A stretch of 64,000 nt of DNA, from positions 84,893 through 148,892 of the forward strand of contig CAMVJW010000004.1 of the NCBI GenBank assembly GCA_947167965.1, read 5' to 3'. Positions 16,328-24,993 of the stretch are shown in pieces. The position numbers were made by a program, and so were the translations under genes. A model generated the notes under the pieces. That model had not been told where the DNA came from and did no database searches. It saw nothing but the letters and a program-made list of their open reading frames with translations. This DNA is from an uncultured Clostridia bacterium (GTDB lineage Bacteria > Bacillota > Clostridia > TANB77 > CAG-508). Within the stretch, counting starts at the first letter, position 1; each line of letters opens with the position of its first letter.

Positions 16328-16816
16328 TTGGATTACAAAATAGAATTAGCAAAGTATGAAGATTTAAATGCAATTTATAAACTCATATATGATAGATGTT
16401 TATGGTTTTCAAAAAATGGTGTTAAAGGGTGGAATATAGAATCCTACCCTAACAAGTATAATCAAGAATATTTTAAAAATCAGATGCAAATAAACAAATT
16501 ATTTATATTAAAAATAGGCAATAATATATGTGGAGTAATGCTTATAAAAGAAACAGATAGTGATTATTGGAAAGATAATATATCATCTTATTATATACAT
16601 CATTTAGCAACTGATATAAATAAAAATGGGATTGGGAAATTACTGATAAATTTTGCAATAGAACAATGTAAAATAGATAATAAAAGTCGATTAAGACTAG
16701 ACTGTTATAAAACAAGTTTTTTTCTTAATGAATACTATAAAAAATTAGGATTTAAGAACGTTGGAAATGGAATAAAAGAAGATTATGAATTTAATTTATG
16801 GGAGATGATAGTTTAA
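16328..16816 (+). CDS. GNAT-family N-acetyltransferase
   Basis: Single-domain GNAT of about 163 residues. The acetyl-CoA loop is in HLATDINKNGIGKLLINFA (consensus Q/RxxGxG/A), followed by the C-terminal YKKLGFKNVG strand typical of the fold. The substrate is unknown. The start chosen is TTG 16328, eight bases after GGAGG; an upstream TTG at 16313 overlaps the ribosome site and is rejected. It ends one base before the nitroreductase start, so the two genes are co-transcribed. Confidence 0.8.
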   Translation: MDYKIELAKYEDLNAIYKLIYDRCLWFSKNGVKGWNIESYPNKYNQEYFKNQMQINKLFILKIGNNICGVMLIKETDSDYWKDNISSYYIHHLATDINKNGIGKLLINFAIEQCKIDNKSRLRLDCYKTSFFLNEYYKKLGFKNVGNGIKEDYEFNLWEMIV

Positions 16817-16817
16817 T

Positions 16818-17378
16818 ATGAATACACTAGATGCAATTAAAAATAGAAAGAGTATTAGAAATTTTAAAAATGAAGATATTCCAAAGGAAATAGTAGAAGA
16901 TGTATTGAATTGTGGAAGACTTGCACCATCTGCAAAAAACAGGCAACCTTGGTACTTTGTTATATTAAAAAATAGTATGAAAGATAAAGTTGCAGATTTG
17001 ATGATAGAATATACGAAGAATAATGATGAAACAGAAGAACGAATAAAATTAAATGCTCCAAGTACTGTTAGTTCGACCGCAAGGGTAATAAAGCAAGCAC
17101 CTGTTTTAGTATTAATATTTAAGCCCAAAAATGATAATTGGCTTGTAGGGGATAGTTTATCAATAGGGGCTTGTGTAGAGAATATATGTTTAAGAGTGAC
17201 AGATTTAGGTTTGGGTTGTTTATGGATTAGAGATATTGTTTATGTTTCTAAAGAAGTTGCAAAAATGCTTGGACACGGAGATTTGGAATTAAATTGTGCA
17301 GTAGCTTTAGGTGTTCCTAATCATAATCCTACACAAGAGCCAAAAAAAGAATTAAAAGATATTATAGAGTGGTATTAA
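16818..17378 (+). CDS. Nitroreductase-family flavoprotein
   Basis: This 186-residue FMN-binding nitroreductase-fold protein has RKSIRNFKNEDI at the N-terminus, GRLAPSAKNRQPW for FMN and NAD(P)H contact, the GLGCLWIRD segment and a C-terminal VALGVPN strand. It reduces quinones, nitro compounds or related acceptors. It is coupled to the GNAT gene upstream. An Old Yellow Enzyme follows about 110 bases later, giving a small flavoenzyme cluster. The gap between holds only a 31-codon frame of no clear meaning. Confidence 0.85.
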   Translation: MNTLDAIKNRKSIRNFKNEDIPKEIVEDVLNCGRLAPSAKNRQPWYFVILKNSMKDKVADLMIEYTKNNDETEERIKLNAPSTVSSTARVIKQAPVLVLIFKPKNDNWLVGDSLSIGACVENICLRVTDLGLGCLWIRDIVYVSKEVAKMLGHGDLELNCAVALGVPNHNPTQEPKKELKDIIEWY

Positions 17379-17491
17379 TTTGAAAAGAAAATATGTGGAT
17401 AATTTAAAAAGTATTATTCATCAACAAAAAACAAATAAAGAATATATCATTTTATTTAAAAATTATAAATGTTAGAGGAAGTTTAGTAAAA

Positions 17492-18565
17492 ATGGAAAAT
17501 AAAAAGAGTCTTTGGCAAAAAACAAAAATAAAAAATGTCGAATTAAATAACCGCATTGTAAGATCTGCAACAAATGAACATTTAGGTACACTTGAAGGGT
17601 ATATAACAGATGATTATATCAAAGTATATGAAAATTTAGCAAAAAGTGGAGTAGGGTTAATAATTACATCACATATGGCAATTGATAAAAATCAAAAAGC
17701 CGATAGTACTCATATTTCAGTAAATGATAGCATAAACGACGAAAAATTAAAACTATTAACAGATACTGTACATAAATATGGATCAAAAATAGTTGCTCAA
17801 ATTTCTTATCCTGGTTGCCGCCAAAATAAAATTGAAGGAAAACCAGCTAAAACCCCAAGTGGTGTAGATAATACAGAAGCACTTTCATATGAAGAAATTA
17901 AACAATATATAAATAATTATATTAAAACGATTAAACATTTAAAAGAAATGGGTTTTGATGGTGTACAATTACATATGGCTCATGGATACTTTTTAAGTGA
18001 ATTTTTAGATCCATATTATAATAGACGCACAGATTCTTATGGTGGAACTGCAAAAAAGAGATATCAAATCATTCATGAGATAGTAACTGAGGCAGATAAA
18101 ATTAAAAATCGTAATTTTATAATACTTGCTAAGATTGATACAGTATCAAAAACTGAAGATAATGATTTTATTAATCAACAAATTGAAGTATCTAAATGGC
18201 TTGAAGAAGATGGAATAGATGCTATAGAAATAAGTGGAATAAATTTCAAAAAATACAAGCAATCAACTCCATATTATTTAGAAAATGCATTAAAGATAAA
18301 AGAAAATATAAATATACCGATAATTTTGGTTGGAGGATTTAGAAACACACATCAAATGGAGGGTGCATTAAGTAAAGGAATTGATTTTATTTCAATGTGT
18401 CGTCCTTTTATTGCAGATGAAGATTTTTTACAAAAGCTAAAAAATGGAGAACAAAGCAGATGTATTAGTTGCAATAAATGTTTTGAAATTTATAAAACAC
18501 AGTATAAACGTTGTGTTTTAAGAAATGATACAATTAGACAGTTAGAAATAAACTTTAAAAATTGA
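17492..18565 (+). CDS. NADH:flavin oxidoreductase (Old Yellow Enzyme family)
   Basis: This 357-residue TIM-barrel flavoenzyme has RIVRSATNEHLG for FMN binding, the HMAHGY active-site signature (here HMAHGYFLSEFLDP), RTDSYGG, and the phosphate loops VGGFR and CRPF. A Cys pair (CISCNKC) near the C-terminus is typical of members related to the 2,4-dienoyl-CoA reductase branch, but the second domain of that branch is absent. It probably reduces activated alkenes. Ribosome site AGAGGAAG precedes ATG 17492. Confidence 0.85.
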   Translation: MENKKSLWQKTKIKNVELNNRIVRSATNEHLGTLEGYITDDYIKVYENLAKSGVGLIITSHMAIDKNQKADSTHISVNDSINDEKLKLLTDTVHKYGSKIVAQISYPGCRQNKIEGKPAKTPSGVDNTEALSYEEIKQYINNYIKTIKHLKEMGFDGVQLHMAHGYFLSEFLDPYYNRRTDSYGGTAKKRYQIIHEIVTEADKIKNRNFIILAKIDTVSKTEDNDFINQQIEVSKWLEEDGIDAIEISGINFKKYKQSTPYYLENALKIKENINIPIILVGGFRNTHQMEGALSKGIDFISMCRPFIADEDFLQKLKNGEQSRCISCNKCFEIYKTQYKRCVLRNDTIRQLEINFKN

Positions 18566-18604
18566 TGTACTAGGTTATTTAATAAATACAAGAAGGGTTA
18601 TAAA

Positions 18605-19048
18605 ATGGGATATATTAAAGAAATAAGAAAATATGTTGGACATAGTCCAATAATGGCTACATCTATAATGTGTATTATATATGATAAAGAAAGAGGAATA
18701 TTATTTGAAAAAAGTGTCGATTTTGGAGTATGGTGTGTTCCAGGTGGTGCTTTAGAAATTGGAGAGAGCTTAGAAGAAGGTTTAAAAAGGGAAGTAAAAG
18801 AAGAAACTTCATTAGAAATTTTTAACCCTAAATTGTTTGATGTAAGATCAAATATTCATATAGTTTATCCGAATAAAGACGAAGTATATTATACAGAAGT
18901 AATATATGAGGTAAATGAATATAAAGGAAACTTAAAACCAGATGCTGAAAGCATTGAATTAAAATGGTTTAAAGTTGATGAGCTACCAGATAATATATCA
19001 CCCATTCAAATTGAAATAATAAACAGATTTATAAATACATTAAAATAA
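18605..19048 (+). CDS. Nudix hydrolase
   Basis: This 147-residue protein has a Nudix box starting GALEIGES and continuing through REVKEETS (residues about 48-70). The final conserved Gly is Ser; the catalytic Glu residues are kept. It hydrolyses a nucleoside diphosphate linked to another group, substrate unknown. AAGGG precedes ATG 18605. Six Nudix genes of different sequence are scattered through this window. Confidence 0.85.
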   Translation: MGYIKEIRKYVGHSPIMATSIMCIIYDKERGILFEKSVDFGVWCVPGGALEIGESLEEGLKREVKEETSLEIFNPKLFDVRSNIHIVYPNKDEVYYTEVIYEVNEYKGNLKPDAESIELKWFKVDELPDNISPIQIEIINRFINTLK

Positions 19049-19158
19049 TTATAATTTATGAGATTAAACATTATAATTAATTGAGGAGATAATTATTTGT
19101 TTTATTTGTGATAGAATTAATATTATAAAAAATAACACCAATTAATATTTTGATTTAT

Positions 19159-19233
19159 TCAATATTTCATTTTGGTGTGGTACTTGCATTCCTGCGTTGT
19201 ATGTGCTAGACTATCTGTGTATGGACTTTTCAT
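19159..19233 (-). pseudogene. tnpA: IS200-type transposase (TnpA), N-terminal stub
   Basis: On the minus strand AGGAGT precedes an ATG at 19233. The frame reads DSLAHTTQECKYHT and stops after 24 codons. IS200-family TnpA proteins begin with DSLAHTKWNCKYHIVF-like sequence, so the resemblance is strong. Everything past the first strand, including the HUH motif and catalytic Tyr, is gone. An RNA hairpin lies directly upstream, as in IS200 elements. Confidence 0.75.
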
Positions 19234-19239
19234 ACGTCT

Positions 19240-19301
19240 CACTCCTTTCATATTTAATATTTTAAACCGTCAAACTTAAAATATTATATCTTAAAGGAGT
19301 G
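19240..19301 (-). promoter_or_regulatory. IS200-type leader hairpin that hides the tnpA ribosome site
   Basis: CACTCCTTT and AAAGGAGTG are the ends of a nearly perfect stem of about 25 base pairs, with inner arms AATATTTTAA / TTAAAATATT and loop ACCGTCAAAC. On the minus strand the AGGAGT ribosome site of tnpA lies in the descending arm. This matches the known translational repression hairpin of IS200. On the + strand the stem is followed by eight T, so it can also act as a terminator for transcripts from the Nudix gene. Confidence 0.75.
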
Positions 19302-19351
19302 TTTTTTTTAACCTTTGCTCAATACTATAAGCTTTTTTGTACTATAGACAT

Positions 19352-19500
19352 AAACCGAGGTCTACCCTTAAATTTAAAAAGAGGCCTAGTATTTTTACTA
19401 GAAGTTAATATATTATATTAATAGACCTTCCGCATGCTGAACGGCACATACGGTGGAAAGAGATGGGAAAACTTATTAAGAATTATACTCTACTCGATGT
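19352..19500 (+). mobile_element. Probable group II intron 3' end (domains IV-VI), no ORF
   Basis: A structured stretch contains AGGTCT...AGGCCT, the perfect hairpin CTAGTA/TACTAG, then GACCTTCCGCATGC, TGAACGGCACATACGGTGG and finally CTACTCGAT (19490-19498). The TGAACGGCAC..ACGGTGG stem-loop resembles bacterial group II intron domain V, and CTACTCGAT is typical of the 3' end. The stem has mismatches, and the reverse transcriptase and 5' part are missing. This is a resemblance from memory, not an alignment. Confidence 0.4.
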
Positions 19501-19535
19501 ATTGTTTTAGCTCAATTAAAGCTATGATTCTGAGG

Positions 19536-19563
19536 TTGCAAAATAAAATTAATATGATATAAT
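19536..19563 (+). promoter_or_regulatory. Promoter of the Nudix gene at 19679
   Basis: TTGCAA (19536-19541) and TATAAT (19558-19563) are separated by 16 bases. The leader to the next start is about 110 bases. Confidence 0.5.
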
Positions 19564-19678
19564 CTTTCTAAATTACAAATAAAAAATAATTAAGCCTATT
19601 AAAAAGCAATTTCAAAATGTTAATGCTATTAGTTTATGAATAAATTAATGGAGAAAGCTCAAAGGGGGAAGTATTAAA

Positions 19679-20140
19679 ATGCAAAATAGAGTTTCACATT
19701 TAGATGCTACAGTATGTTACCTTAAAAAGGATAATTGTGTTTTAATGATAAAATTTTTAAAAAAATGGGGACAAGTATATGCTCCACCTGGAGGAAAATT
19801 TAAATCCGGAGAATCTCCTTTAGATTGCATTAAAAGAGAATTTTATGAAGAAACTGGTTTAACATTAATTAATCCAAGACTTCAAGGAATTTCGTATTGG
19901 AAAGATTCTGCTGAAGGAATTATATTTATATATACTGCGGATAAATTTGAAGGAGAATTAATTACTACTTCTTCAGAAGGAAATTTAGAATGGATTAAGC
20001 TAGATGATTTATTATCAATTAACCAATTTGAGCAAAATAAAAAGTTTACACCATTTTTATTTAAAGAGGAGTTATTTGAAGGAAAATTTTTATTAGATGA
20101 TGAGTGTAAGGTTAAAGAATATGAAATTAGAAATATTTAA
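19679..20140 (+). CDS. Nudix hydrolase (MutT-like)
   Basis: This 153-residue protein has a complete Nudix box, GKFKSGES...REFYEETGL (residues about 38-60), preceded by the WGQVYAPPGG strand-loop. The short size and the N-terminal sequence resemble MutT/8-oxo-dGTPase-type enzymes. AAAGGGG lies about 10 bases before ATG 19679. It lies immediately downstream of the mobile-element remnants. Confidence 0.85.
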   Translation: MQNRVSHLDATVCYLKKDNCVLMIKFLKKWGQVYAPPGGKFKSGESPLDCIKREFYEETGLTLINPRLQGISYWKDSAEGIIFIYTADKFEGELITTSSEGNLEWIKLDDLLSINQFEQNKKFTPFLFKEELFEGKFLLDDECKVKEYEIRNI

Positions 20141-20248
20141 ACAACAGAAATTTTATTTATGATATCATATATCAAATTTAAAAAATCCAATTAGCTTGTA
20201 ATTGCCATTTTGGAATTTTTAATAATTTAATACAGGAGAGTATGAAAC

Positions 20249-22207
20249 ATGAAAAAAATATTTTTTTCAGGAGACATATTAACAGAAGACGAAAGAAAAG
20301 AATATGAAAATCAAGGGTACAGAATTGATTCATATGATGTAAATTTAAAAAATGATGAAATTATTCAAATATTAAATAAAGAAAATTATGATGGATATAT
20401 ATTGGGTGGAGATGAAATTTTAGATAGAGAAACAATTTTAAAATTTCCAGATTCACTAAAAGTAATATCTTTTTTTGGAGTAGGTTATGAAGCATATATT
20501 GATACAGAAGCAACTAGTGAAAAGAATATTTATGTTACATATACACCTGACACAAATACAAAAGCTGTTGCAGAACATACTATAGCATTAATTCTATCAA
20601 GCACAAGAAATATTATATATGACAACAATAACACTAAATGCGGCAATTGGGAAAAGGAAAGAATAAATGACTTAGAAGGAGCAACAATCGGTATTATAGG
20701 AATGGGAAAAATTGGAACTAGTGTTGCAAGAATTCTAAAATATAGTTTTAACGCAAATTTAATATATTATAGCAGAACAAGAAAAGAAAACCTAGAAAAA
20801 GAATTAGATATGGAGTTTGTCAGTCTAGATGAGCTTTATAGAAGAAGTGATATTGTTTCAATTCATTGTTTATTAAATAATGAAACAAAAAACATGATTA
20901 ATAATGAATCTATATCAAAAATGAAAGATGGTGTTATTATAGTCAATCCATCTAGAGCAAATATAATTGAACCAACTGCATTATTTGAATCATTGGAGAG
21001 TAATAAAATTCGAACAGTAGCATTTGATGCATTTTACAAAGAGCCAATTGATTTAAAAAACGATAAAGACTTTAATCAATTTCAGAAGTTTGCTGATAAT
21101 AGATTAATTATAACCCCACATACTGCATATTTTTCAAATCAAGCTCTAAAGAATATGAAAGATTTAGCATTAAAAAACACTATAGATATTTTAGAAGCAG
21201 GAAAATGTAAATATATAGTTAAAGAAATAGGAAACTATACAGAAAATGTATCTATTTATAAAAACCTTATGTTAAAAAACTACACTTTTCTTATTGTTGA
21301 AGAAGAGAGATATATCCAAATAATCAAAGATTACATGAAAAAATATTTCGGAGATATAAACATAGTTGCAGTCAGTTCAGTGAAAGAATTATTATCAAAT
21401 AATATAATTAAAAATAATACTAAAAAGATATTGATGATATATTCAGAGTTATTAGGTAAATGTGAATCTTCTATTAATGCTTTGGAACAGATAAAAAATC
21501 TAAAAGCTATTTCTTTTGGTAATACATATTTAGATTATATCGATTTAGAATACTGTAAAAAACATAATATAATTGTTACCAGATTAGCAGATTATAGAGC
21601 TGAATTGAGAGCAGATTTAATAATATATATAATGCAGTCTTTACAAGGAAATATTGCAGAGTATATAAAAAAATTAAAAGAAAATAAAGCAGGAATATTT
21701 CCATCTATTTCATTATTCAATAAAAAAGTTGGAATTATAGGTTTAACAGAATTAGGAATTTCGATTGCAGATAAATGTCAAAAATTAGGCATGAAAGTAT
21801 CATATTACAGTGAAAAAAGAAGAAATCAAAGATATGAATTTACAGATATAAAAAATATTATTAAAAACTCAGATTTTATTATAACAGCAAGTTATCCTAA
21901 AGAAGAGCAATATTATTTAAATGACGATATTATAAAAAATATAAATCCAAATTCCTTTATTGTAGCATCTGAACAAGGAAATTCAAATGTAAATGAAAAG
22001 ACCTTTAAGAAACTTATTGAAGAAAATAGAATTCGAGGATATGGATTTACATCATCAAATGATAGTATTAATAATTATAGTGGAAATGTATTCATATTAA
22101 GAGATCAAACCTGGGATTCTGAAGATGTGTATTGTAATTTGGCAACTGAGTGGATAAATAAAATAAATCTTATCTTAAATGGTAAAGAAAAAAATTTAGC
22201 AGTATAA
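20249..22207 (+). CDS. Double 2-hydroxyacid dehydrogenase (active + degenerate halves)
   Basis: At 652 residues this is about twice the normal length. Residues 1 to about 330 form a full D-isomer-specific 2-hydroxyacid dehydrogenase: GxGxxG in GIIGMGKIG (about 148-156), a catalytic Arg in PSRANIIE, a downstream Glu and the His in TPHTAYF. Residues about 340-645 form a second copy of the fold with degenerate motifs: GIIGLTELG near 495, and a Gln/Asn-rich stretch (SEQGNSNVNE) where the Arg loop should be. The second half is probably a catalytically dead regulatory or dimerisation module. AGGAG precedes ATG 20249. Confidence 0.75.
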   Translation: MKKIFFSGDILTEDERKEYENQGYRIDSYDVNLKNDEIIQILNKENYDGYILGGDEILDRETILKFPDSLKVISFFGVGYEAYIDTEATSEKNIYVTYTPDTNTKAVAEHTIALILSSTRNIIYDNNNTKCGNWEKERINDLEGATIGIIGMGKIGTSVARILKYSFNANLIYYSRTRKENLEKELDMEFVSLDELYRRSDIVSIHCLLNNETKNMINNESISKMKDGVIIVNPSRANIIEPTALFESLESNKIRTVAFDAFYKEPIDLKNDKDFNQFQKFADNRLIITPHTAYFSNQALKNMKDLALKNTIDILEAGKCKYIVKEIGNYTENVSIYKNLMLKNYTFLIVEEERYIQIIKDYMKKYFGDINIVAVSSVKELLSNNIIKNNTKKILMIYSELLGKCESSINALEQIKNLKAISFGNTYLDYIDLEYCKKHNIIVTRLADYRAELRADLIIYIMQSLQGNIAEYIKKLKENKAGIFPSISLFNKKVGIIGLTELGISIADKCQKLGMKVSYYSEKRRNQRYEFTDIKNIIKNSDFIITASYPKEEQYYLNDDIIKNINPNSFIVASEQGNSNVNEKTFKKLIEENRIRGYGFTSSNDSINNYSGNVFILRDQTWDSEDVYCNLATEWINKINLILNGKEKNLAV

Positions 22208-22216
22208 TAAAATTAA

Positions 22217-22252
22217 CACAAGATATTATAAAATAATATATAATATCTTGTG
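22217..22252. repeat. Perfect inverted repeat after the dehydrogenase
   Basis: CACAAGATATTAT and ATAATATCTTGTG form a perfect 13-base-pair stem directly after the dehydrogenase gene. There is a run of A, not T, after it on the + strand. It may still end transcription or act as an RNA-stabilising structure. Its right end overlaps the GTG start of the next broken gene. Confidence 0.6.
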
Positions 22253-22700
22253 AAAAAAAATTACTGTAATATAATAATGTCATATTTTTTATATACATTT
22301 TATAATGAGAAAATTGCAGAAAGTAAGAAAGCTAATGAATTAACTTCAGAAGTTAACAATTTACAAACTACTATTTCAAATTTAGAAAATAAATCAAATA
22401 CAATTTCTAATACAATAAACTCAGATAACAATAATAATACAACAGTAAATAATTCAAATAATTCAACTACTAGTGAAATAGATAAAAAAACTAAAAATAA
22501 TACAAATAATAAACGTATAAAATATGAATTTACAAGTGCAGATAATGCCACAGTAAAATGAACAATTATATGTTTATGAAGAAAACATATCTGGCCATAA
22601 ATATCAACTAACGTTTAAATTTAATGATAATAAAGATACAGTAAAAGTATCTGAATATGATAATGATAATGAATTAGGAGAAATAAACTTATTCAGATAG
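22250..22700 (+). pseudogene. Membrane-anchored Asn-rich protein, frameshifted
   Basis: The first frame opens with GTG 22250, a hydrophobic segment (about residues 8-18), a short coiled coil (NELTSEVNNLQTTISNLENK) and a long Asn/Thr/Ser linker, then stops at 22559-22561. The frame one base over continues as a plausible beta-rich domain (YVYEENISGHKYQLTFKF) to the stop at 22698-22700. One extra base near 22559 explains the break. No family is recognised, and no good ribosome site is seen. Confidence 0.5.
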
Positions 22701-22743
22701 TCAATTATTTGATAAATCGAGTCAAGAAATTGGCTATTTTTTT
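22699..22743 (+). terminator. Rho-independent terminator
   Basis: AGTCAATT and AATTGGCT pair (one G-U), with inner TTGA/TCAA, followed by a T-run. It overlaps the stop codon of the frameshifted gene, which supports that gene's original end. Confidence 0.7.
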
Positions 22744-22896
22744 ATGAAATCTATAATAGTTAGTATAACAATAATTTAAAGAATAGTATTTTTTCTATAT
22801 ATAAGTTGGACAAAAAAATAAATATATGATAAGATTTGTTAAAAAAAGATAAATTTTAGATTATTAGTTAAACAATAAAAATATAGGAGAACTATA

Positions 22897-23244
22897 ATGA
22901 ATATGAATATTGAGGTTGAAAGAGTAATTATAACTGTAACAATACCACTAGAATATGTTGAAATTGTAAGAAATGCAGTTTGTAATAGTGGTGCTGGTAT
23001 TATAAGGAATTATACTTACTGTACTTCTTCAACTAAATCATTAGGGACTTTTAAACCTAATAATAATGCTAATCCATTTATTGGCGAAAAAAATAAACTT
23101 GAATATGTAGAAGAAGAAAGATTGGAATTTGTTTGTGATGTTAATAATGTAAAAAATGTATTATCTGAACTTAGAAAAGTACATCCATATGAAGAGCCAG
23201 CAATAAATATATATCCACTAATAGATGAAAGATATTTTAAATAA
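22897..23244 (+). CDS. NIF3/YqfO insert-type (PII/CutA-like) stand-alone protein
   Basis: This 115-residue protein matches the small ferredoxin-like domain that is inserted in YqfO/NIF3 proteins and also exists alone. The key motif is the C-terminal HPYEEPAINIYPL, with an N-terminal VIITVTIPLEYVEIVRNA strand-helix and a GTFKP loop. The fold resembles CutA/PII trimers. Function is unknown, and metal or metabolite sensing is suggested for relatives. AGGAGA precedes ATG 22897. Confidence 0.7.
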   Translation: MNMNIEVERVIITVTIPLEYVEIVRNAVCNSGAGIIRNYTYCTSSTKSLGTFKPNNNANPFIGEKNKLEYVEEERLEFVCDVNNVKNVLSELRKVHPYEEPAINIYPLIDERYFK

Positions 23245-23369
23245 TAATGTGAAAAGATAACCAAATAATGGCAACAATACAAGAGTATAAAAAATTTGTT
23301 TTAGGACATTAGATTTATTAGATAGTATAACTTGCATATAAATAAGATTACAAATGGAGGTATTTTTAA

Positions 23370-23795
23370 ATGGAAAAATCAAAAGAAAAAATACTAGTAA
23401 GCAGTTGTTTATTAGGTCTTAATTGTAGATTTGATGGTGAAAACAATTATTCAAAAGAAATAGATGAGTTTTTAAAGGATTATGAGGTTGTTCCAGTTTG
23501 CCCTGAAATTATGGGTGGCTTGCCAACTCCTCGTATTGGGGCAGAAAGAGTAGGAGATAAGGTTTTTACTAAAGAAGGTAGAGATGTTACAGCACAATAT
23601 AAAAAAGGTGCTGAAGAAGTTCTTTTTCTAGCAAAAAAATATAATATAAAAAAAGCATTATTTAAATTAAGAAGCCCATCATGTGGAAGTAATAAAATCT
23701 ACGATGGTACTTTTACTAACACAGTAACAGATGGTAATGGTGTAACAGCCGAACTTTTGAAAGAAAATGGTATCGAAATTATAACTATAAAATAA
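23370..23795 (+). CDS. TudS/DUF523 family thiouracil desulfurase-like protein
   Basis: This 141-residue DUF523 protein has the conserved Cys residues in SSCLLGLNCRFDG, VPVCPEIMGGLPTPR and SPSCGS. The first and last Cys of this family coordinate a [4Fe-4S] cluster, and characterised members remove sulfur from 2-thiouracil. It belongs to salvage or detoxification of thiolated bases. GGAGG lies ten bases before ATG 23370. A second, divergent copy is at 58551. Confidence 0.85.
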   Translation: MEKSKEKILVSSCLLGLNCRFDGENNYSKEIDEFLKDYEVVPVCPEIMGGLPTPRIGAERVGDKVFTKEGRDVTAQYKKGAEEVLFLAKKYNIKKALFKLRSPSCGSNKIYDGTFTNTVTDGNGVTAELLKENGIEIITIK

Positions 23796-23849
23796 TTTTC
23801 CTATAATTACGTGAAAAAAATATATTAAAAGGAGATTAATATTAGAATA

Positions 23850-24617
23850 ATGGAAGAAAAAATTTTCTATAACAGTATGAATAATAAACTTTGTGGAATT
23901 ATTAAATCTGCAAATAACAATAAGGTTGTAATAATGTGTCATGGAATTAGAAGTAATAAAGAAGAATGTGGCAGTTTTTCATATCTAGCAAAAAGATTAA
24001 ATGAGGAAGGATATAGTTCTTTTAGATTTGATTTTAATGGTCATGGCGAAAGTAGTGGAAATGACCTTGATTTTTCTATTTCAAGTGCAATAATTGATTT
24101 AAAAAATACAATTAAAATGTTAAAGGAAAAAGGGTATAGTGAATTTATATTATTAGGAGCAAGTTTTGGAGCTAGTATAGTTTCAATGTTTCCATATCAA
24201 GACTATAACTGTATTAAAGGTATTATTTTATGGTTTGGTGCGCTAAATCATAATTGCATAAAAATTGGAAATCTATTTTCTGATGAAAATAAAAAAATTG
24301 CTGAAGAAAATGGTTTTTATATATCAAAGAGCATAAATACAGGAAAGGAATTTAAATTTGGATTAGAGCTTTTTAATGAAGTAGATGAATATAAACCTTA
24401 TGAATATTTAAAAAAATTAAATTTACCTAAATTATTTGTTCATGGTAAAGCAGATAGTGTGGTGCCATATAAAATTTCTGAAGAAGTATCTAAAATGTGC
24501 AATAGTTCAAAATTAGAACTTATAGAAAATGGAGAACACTCATTTAAAAATTCAAAAGATGCTTTAGAAAATGCAGTTGATGTAACTGTAAAATTTGTAA
24601 AAGAAGTTCTAAAATAA
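23850..24617 (+). CDS. Alpha/beta hydrolase
   Basis: This 255-residue alpha/beta hydrolase of the S9/acyl-esterase type has the oxyanion region CHGIRSNKEE, the GHGESSG loop, nucleophile Ser in GASFGAS, an acid Asp in HGKADSVVP and the catalytic His in GEHSF near the end. The full length fits the family. It is probably a serine esterase or peptidase acting in the cytoplasm. AAAGGAG lies some 14 bases before ATG 23850, a little far. Confidence 0.85.
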   Translation: MEEKIFYNSMNNKLCGIIKSANNNKVVIMCHGIRSNKEECGSFSYLAKRLNEEGYSSFRFDFNGHGESSGNDLDFSISSAIIDLKNTIKMLKEKGYSEFILLGASFGASIVSMFPYQDYNCIKGIILWFGALNHNCIKIGNLFSDENKKIAEENGFYISKSINTGKEFKFGLELFNEVDEYKPYEYLKKLNLPKLFVHGKADSVVPYKISEEVSKMCNSSKLELIENGEHSFKNSKDALENAVDVTVKFVKEVLK

Positions 24618-24618
24618 T

Positions 24619-24993
24619 AAATTTGGAAAAAATGGATTAGAGAAAGATATAAGTATTTGTGATGAGGTGGAATTACCTTTATCATATGAGGCTTATGAGC
24701 ATCTTAAACAAAAAATTGATGGAAGAACCATCTTCAAAACAAGGTTTATTATACCTTTGTCTGATGGATTAAAGGTAGAAATAGATAAATTTAAAGATTT
24801 TTTCGATGGAGTATGTTTTGCAGAAATAGAGTTTAAAAGTGAAGAACAAGCAAATTCATATAAAGTTCCTGACTGGTTAGGAGAAGATATATCAAATCAG
24901 AAAAGAGTAAAAAATGGATACATGGCTATCTATGCAAATGATATTAATGAATATAAAGATTTATTTTTAAAAAATGGAGCAAAAAATGAGTAA
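24619..24993 (+). pseudogene. CYTH-domain protein, N-terminus missing
   Basis: The frame reads like the second half of a CYTH (triphosphate tunnel) protein: KTRF, LKVEIDKFKDFFDGVCFAEI, EFKSEEQA and PDWLGEDIS. The N-terminal ExExK motif that binds triphosphate is absent. The frame continues upstream of a GTG at 24667 to the stop of the previous gene without any start codon. So a deletion has fused its middle to the end of the alpha/beta hydrolase gene. Its stop overlaps the start of the HD gene by eight bases. Confidence 0.7.

Noticed and set aside
17381-17476. 31-codon frame opening with TTG between nitroreductase and Old Yellow Enzyme genes
   Set aside because: No ribosome site, no family resemblance; chance frame or small scrap that cannot be supported.
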